Of a stretch of 64,000 nt of DNA, positions 60,731 to 64,000 are shown piece by piece; the stretch's first letter is position 1, and each line of letters begins with the position of its first letter. A model generated the notes under the pieces. That model worked only from the letters and a program-made list of their open reading frames with translations, had not been told where the DNA came from and ran no database searches. A program made the translations under genes and the position numbers. The DNA is taken from positions 2,136,341 through 2,200,340 of the forward strand of contig JAKSZT010020895.1 of assembly GCA_026826555.1 (NCBI GenBank), read 5' to 3'. Source of the DNA: Tolypeutes matacus (taxonomy: Eukaryota > Chordata > Mammalia > Cingulata > Chlamyphoridae).

Positions 60731-60754
60731 AGCAAGATTTAGAGTGCTCTGGAA

Positions 60755-61620
60755 CCTTGACATGGCATCAGTGGGTATGACTGCAGTGATGACGGAAATG
60801 AGGTGACAGTGGCTGGGCTGGGGCACGCAAAAGAAGAAGGGTCCAGGGCCCTTGTCCATGGTGTTCCTGGTCATCCACAATGTGGTGATGATGGCCAGGT
60901 GGTTTGTTATAGAAATTGGTCTGGTCAGAGCATACCTGGCTAAGGGTAGCTATCATAGCCTTTACTATTCAATTGTAAAGCCTTTGAAATTCTTCCAAAC
61001 TGATGGCTTCCTGGAGCCGTTACATTGTGCAATAAGAATTGTTCCTTCTTCTGTTGTCCTGAGTTCTTTCTGGGTGATGTCAAGGATTTTATGAATATGG
61101 GCAGTAACACTGTCAAAGAGTTGCAGTATGAAGACATTGTCTTTCTATTGTTATTGCTTGGACAATCAAAGAAATTATCCATTACTTCTCTTATACATTC
61201 AGTTTATTAAACCATCTGCCTCACTTCATTAGATGGATCAGATATGCTTTTCATTGTACTGTACCCAATGTGTGTGTCAAAAGAAATTTAACAAAATATG
61301 CTGCTCTGTCCTTTGTCAGACAGGCTAGCCTGTATTCTATCAGTTTACCTAACAGATGCAATTTATCTTTTGACTATTTTTCATTCCTTATTCTGATCAT
61401 GATATCTCATATTCCAATTTTCCCACAGGTATACTTCCATACGTTATACCAAGAAAGAAATATTCTTTGTAATACTGAAGAACACAAAAAGTATGAGTAG
61501 TTTCTGCTTCCGTCATCAGCAAAATTTCTTTAGTGATCAAAAAAATGCTGCAGACTTTATGAATTTCCAACATGTATCATAGGAAATAAGATATTTTTAA
61601 AATATTAAAAAAAAAAAAGA
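60755..61620 (+). pseudogene. HACD2: Processed pseudogene of HACD2 (3-hydroxyacyl-CoA dehydratase)
   Basis: Intronless copy of the ER membrane enzyme that dehydrates 3-hydroxyacyl-CoA in very-long-chain fatty acid elongation. It starts near the ATG at 60762 with a decayed N-terminus, then [20 protein letters not shown] (frame restored at about 60830). 60852-61094 reads [19 protein letters not shown] and [16 protein letters not shown], typical of HACD2. After frameshifts the middle helices are recognisable (TVKELQYED near 61110). 61270-61500 gives [17 protein letters not shown] and ends NTEEHKKYE with a stop. The segment expected to carry the catalytic Glu (GVSGE) reads CVSKE/CVKRN because of a small deletion. 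An A run at about 61603-61615 may be the tail, or internal if the UTR continues to the AATAAA near 62197. No introns and many lesions: retroposed and dead. Confidence 0.85.
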
Positions 61621-62361
61621 AAAATCTAGTTTCATATGAGCCTGGTATTATTTTTTAAGTGTTAAATAAAACATCCTGGCCAGTCCATTTCAGCATGCTC
61701 TTTCAACCAGAAATCCCCATTACTTTTATGGCAATAGAAAGGTATTTGGCATTTTAGATCCTCCTGTTTCCTTTCAGTATATGATAAATAAAGGCCTATA
61801 ATGCTAAAATACTCAAGAGTTACAGTCTGAGTAATGAAGTTGTACCAACTGAATGCCCAATTTGCAATAAGTTATATTTCAGTCTGCAGGTGTGTTTACC
61901 ATTCCCTTTTTATACTTGTTGCATGCTGGAAATTATTTGTATTTTCAAAGCAGCAAGCAAACTTTGTTCTCCAGAATGCTCTGAAGTTATGTATGGGTTC
62001 TATCACCTCATATCAAGTGAATGAATTATAAAGTGGATGTGCTTGTGACACTCTGGGATTGTGCCTGCAAGCAGAAAACAACTAGTACCCTTTTGTTTGT
62101 TCTCAACTGAGCACTAAGAAATGTGCTTGAATTTAATAAGTATGCATGTATTGTAAAGAATCTACCTTATCTGTGGCTCAGCCTCAAACATATTTAATAA
62201 AATGACAGTTCTCAAAAAGACAAAGATTGATGTCTTCTAAATGATGAGTACCTTTCACAGTACCATTCTTGGAACACCTCTGAGTAATGTATTTGCCAAT
62301 AGCTAGTCTCATTGATAGGACTGAAACCAATCTAGTCACATGGAGTAGGGAATCCTTTATT
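61621..62361 (+). other. Possible continuation of the HACD2 3' UTR, or unique DNA
   Basis: No coding potential. An AATAAA near 62197, followed by CTCAAAAAGAC, could be the end of a retroposed long 3' UTR. I cannot confirm this. Confidence 0.3.
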
Positions 62362-62374
62362 GAAAGCACATGGA

Positions 62375-63429
62375 CTTCAAAGTGAGTTGGGAGGATATCT
62401 AAGAGGTAACTCTTATGCATATCACAGCAGGACCTCATAGAGTACCAAAGTGGATACTACCCCAAATAGAGGGGCTCCTGAGGGCTCTGGAGACACCCGG
62501 GTCCTATGGGAAGGGCAGATATATCTGGAGTTTGGTGCCTTGCCAGTGGGCCCTACTTTAGAGTTTATGTTCCTGAGAGTGACAGAGTTGGACTCAGTTA
62601 TGGCTTCCCTACACATGGTTCATCTGTTCCTTCTATTTGAACATATACTTGGTGCTGGAGTTGATAGGTGTACGTCCAAGAGACTTGAATCTTTGACCTC
62701 TCATTGTGCTGGTCTTGGAGCCTCAGCAGAGTTGCAACATCTACTCTCCAGTTCATTGGACTCACCCAGGACAACTATCAAGGAGGTGAGGATTAACAAC
62801 CACCATCCCAAGGAAATGAGAGAGCCTATAACTGCCAGCAAGTGATTGAAGCCCATAGGCTGTATGGGATCAAAGCTCCCTCTCAGTGAGAGGTGGAGTG
62901 GACATCACCATCCCAGAATCCTCAGGATTGGGGAATGAACTATGGAATAGAGTGGACTTGCTGGAATTCTACTATAGACTTATTGTGATTCTAGCAATGG
63001 AACAAGTTACAACATTAATTCGAAGACAGTGGCCACTGGGGGCTCTGGGAGCAGGGAGAAGGAAAAACAGGTGTAATTTGGGGCTTTTTCAGAGTTGGGA
63101 ATCATTCTGAATGACATTGCAATGACAGATATAGGCCATTATATATCTTCCCATAACCTGCATAATTGTATGGGAGAGAGGGTAAACTACCATATGAACA
63201 ATGGTCCATGCTTAGTGGCAATGCCCTAGGATGCATTTATCAATTGCAATGAATGTGCCATACTAATGGAGAATGTTGTTTATGTGAGAGGGTGTGGAAG
63301 GTGTAGGGAGTGGGGCATATGGGAATTGCTTTTTTTCCATGTAACATCTATGTAATCTAAGTATCTTTAATAAAATAAAAAATATATATATTTTTAAAAA
63401 AGAAAAAAAGAAAAAAAGAAAAAAAAAAA
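62375..63429 (+). mobile_element. LINE-1 distal 3' UTR insertion with target duplication
   Basis: About 1,055 bp of distal L1 3' UTR (GGAGACACCCGGGTCCTATG, GTGGACATCACCATCCCAGA), ending in an A-rich tail. The 13-bp duplication GAAAGCACATGGA lies at 62362-62374 and 63430-63442. Confidence 0.9.
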
Positions 63430-63442
63430 GAAAGCACATGGA

Positions 63443-63811
63443 AACTGCTGCTTTAAATATGTCCAGGAAAAACATTCAAAAAATGAATAACATTTTTTGT
63501 TATTCTTTTATTTTTAAATCTTCATCAATTTTTTCTAATTGGCTACTTTAATTTTCATTTTATTTTAATTGCCAGCATGTTTGAAGTTCTGAAGTAGTGA
63601 ATTTTTTAAGGTAGACAGTCCTGAGCTAAAATCAGTATCATTCATGCATGTACTAGCAACCAAGAAAAATTTTGGTGACATGGATGTTGTCTAATTAGTT
63701 TCATTAATGTCATATCTTCATACCATTGAATTGCTTAACTATTCACTTAAAGCCCTTCTAGGAAAGTCTGGATGACAATGTAAAACCAAGTTTAGATGTG
63801 CATTCAATTTT
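63443..63811. other. Intergenic DNA
   Basis: Nothing recognised in this short AT-rich stretch between two L1 3' ends. Confidence 0.45.
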
Positions 63812-63937
63812 TTTTTTAATTTTTTATTTATTTTTATTGTGGGTAAAAATCAAAATTCTCACAATACATACAAACATTTGCAAAATGATATATAAATATA
63901 TATGCATATATGTGTATTTGCTTACAAAAATGTTATT

Positions 63938-63968
<31 letters not shown>

Positions 63969-64000
63969 TTCAAGAGGTGCTTAGATTACCCAAAATATTA
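63812..64000 (-). mobile_element. LINE-1 3' end, minus strand, cut by the window edge
   Basis: Begins with poly(T) and then TTATTGTGGGTAAAAATCAA, the complement of the common L1 3' end, and runs to the window end with a (TA)n segment near 63938-63955. Near-identical text at 5675-5964 and 47850-48110 marks it as the same young subfamily. Confidence 0.9.

Overview
The window is a repeat-dense, AT-rich stretch of mammalian nuclear DNA, most likely from an armadillo (Xenarthra, Dasypus). The pointers are two tRNA-derived SINEs of the type known from armadillo (a roughly 80-bp tRNA-Ala retropseudogene and a longer tRNA-derived SINE with a GGTTAGCTGACCCAGCGAGC-type body), a LINE-1 lineage with an unusually long (about 2.7 kb) two-module 3' UTR, and an intact single-exon olfactory receptor recognised as OR4S2. 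The OR is the only gene I would call functional (9505-10449, +). The species call is inference.

Layout. 1-9500: AT-rich intergenic DNA with an LTR-like fragment, a processed LYPLA1 pseudogene (about 2160-3265), a short tRNA-Ala SINE (4136-4214) and an MLT1-like LTR split by a young L1 3' end. 9505-10449: OR4S2. 10450-22830: intergenic DNA with two ERVL-type LTRs, L1 3' UTR pieces, a nested SINE and a 5'-inverted L1. 22830-40478: a three-level nest. An older minus-strand L1 is split in ORF1 by a younger minus-strand L1 (29999-40308, 12-bp target duplication), which is split in its 3' UTR by a provirus (30078-34684, 5-bp target duplication). 40480-53100: a plus-strand L1 with near-complete ORF2, more L1 3' ends, a second inverted L1 and an ERVL LTR. 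53195-58240: ERVL internal DNA holding an old, decayed class II (betaretrovirus-like) provirus. 58240-64000: L1 ORF2 and 3' UTR, a processed HACD2 pseudogene and two L1 3' ends.

The most interesting element is the provirus at 30078-34684. It has two 249-bp LTRs differing at 8 positions by eye, a tRNA-Lys1,2-type primer binding site, a betaretroviral gag with two CCHC knuckles, and a canonical -1 frameshift heptamer plus stem that leads into a truncated protease start. Nearly all of pro-pol is missing. Then come a gamma-type (type D-like) env with CXXC and CX6CC motifs and, between env and the 3' LTR, an ordered set of motifs matching the constitutive transport element (CTE) of simian type D retroviruses. 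It also carries a second, diverged copy of the env transmembrane tail. Gag and env both carry frameshifts, so this copy is defective. The second provirus (53523-58171) is much older and broken throughout.

All reading was by eye. Repeat boundaries not fixed by a target-site duplication are approximate, and family names of repeats are inferences from recalled consensus features.
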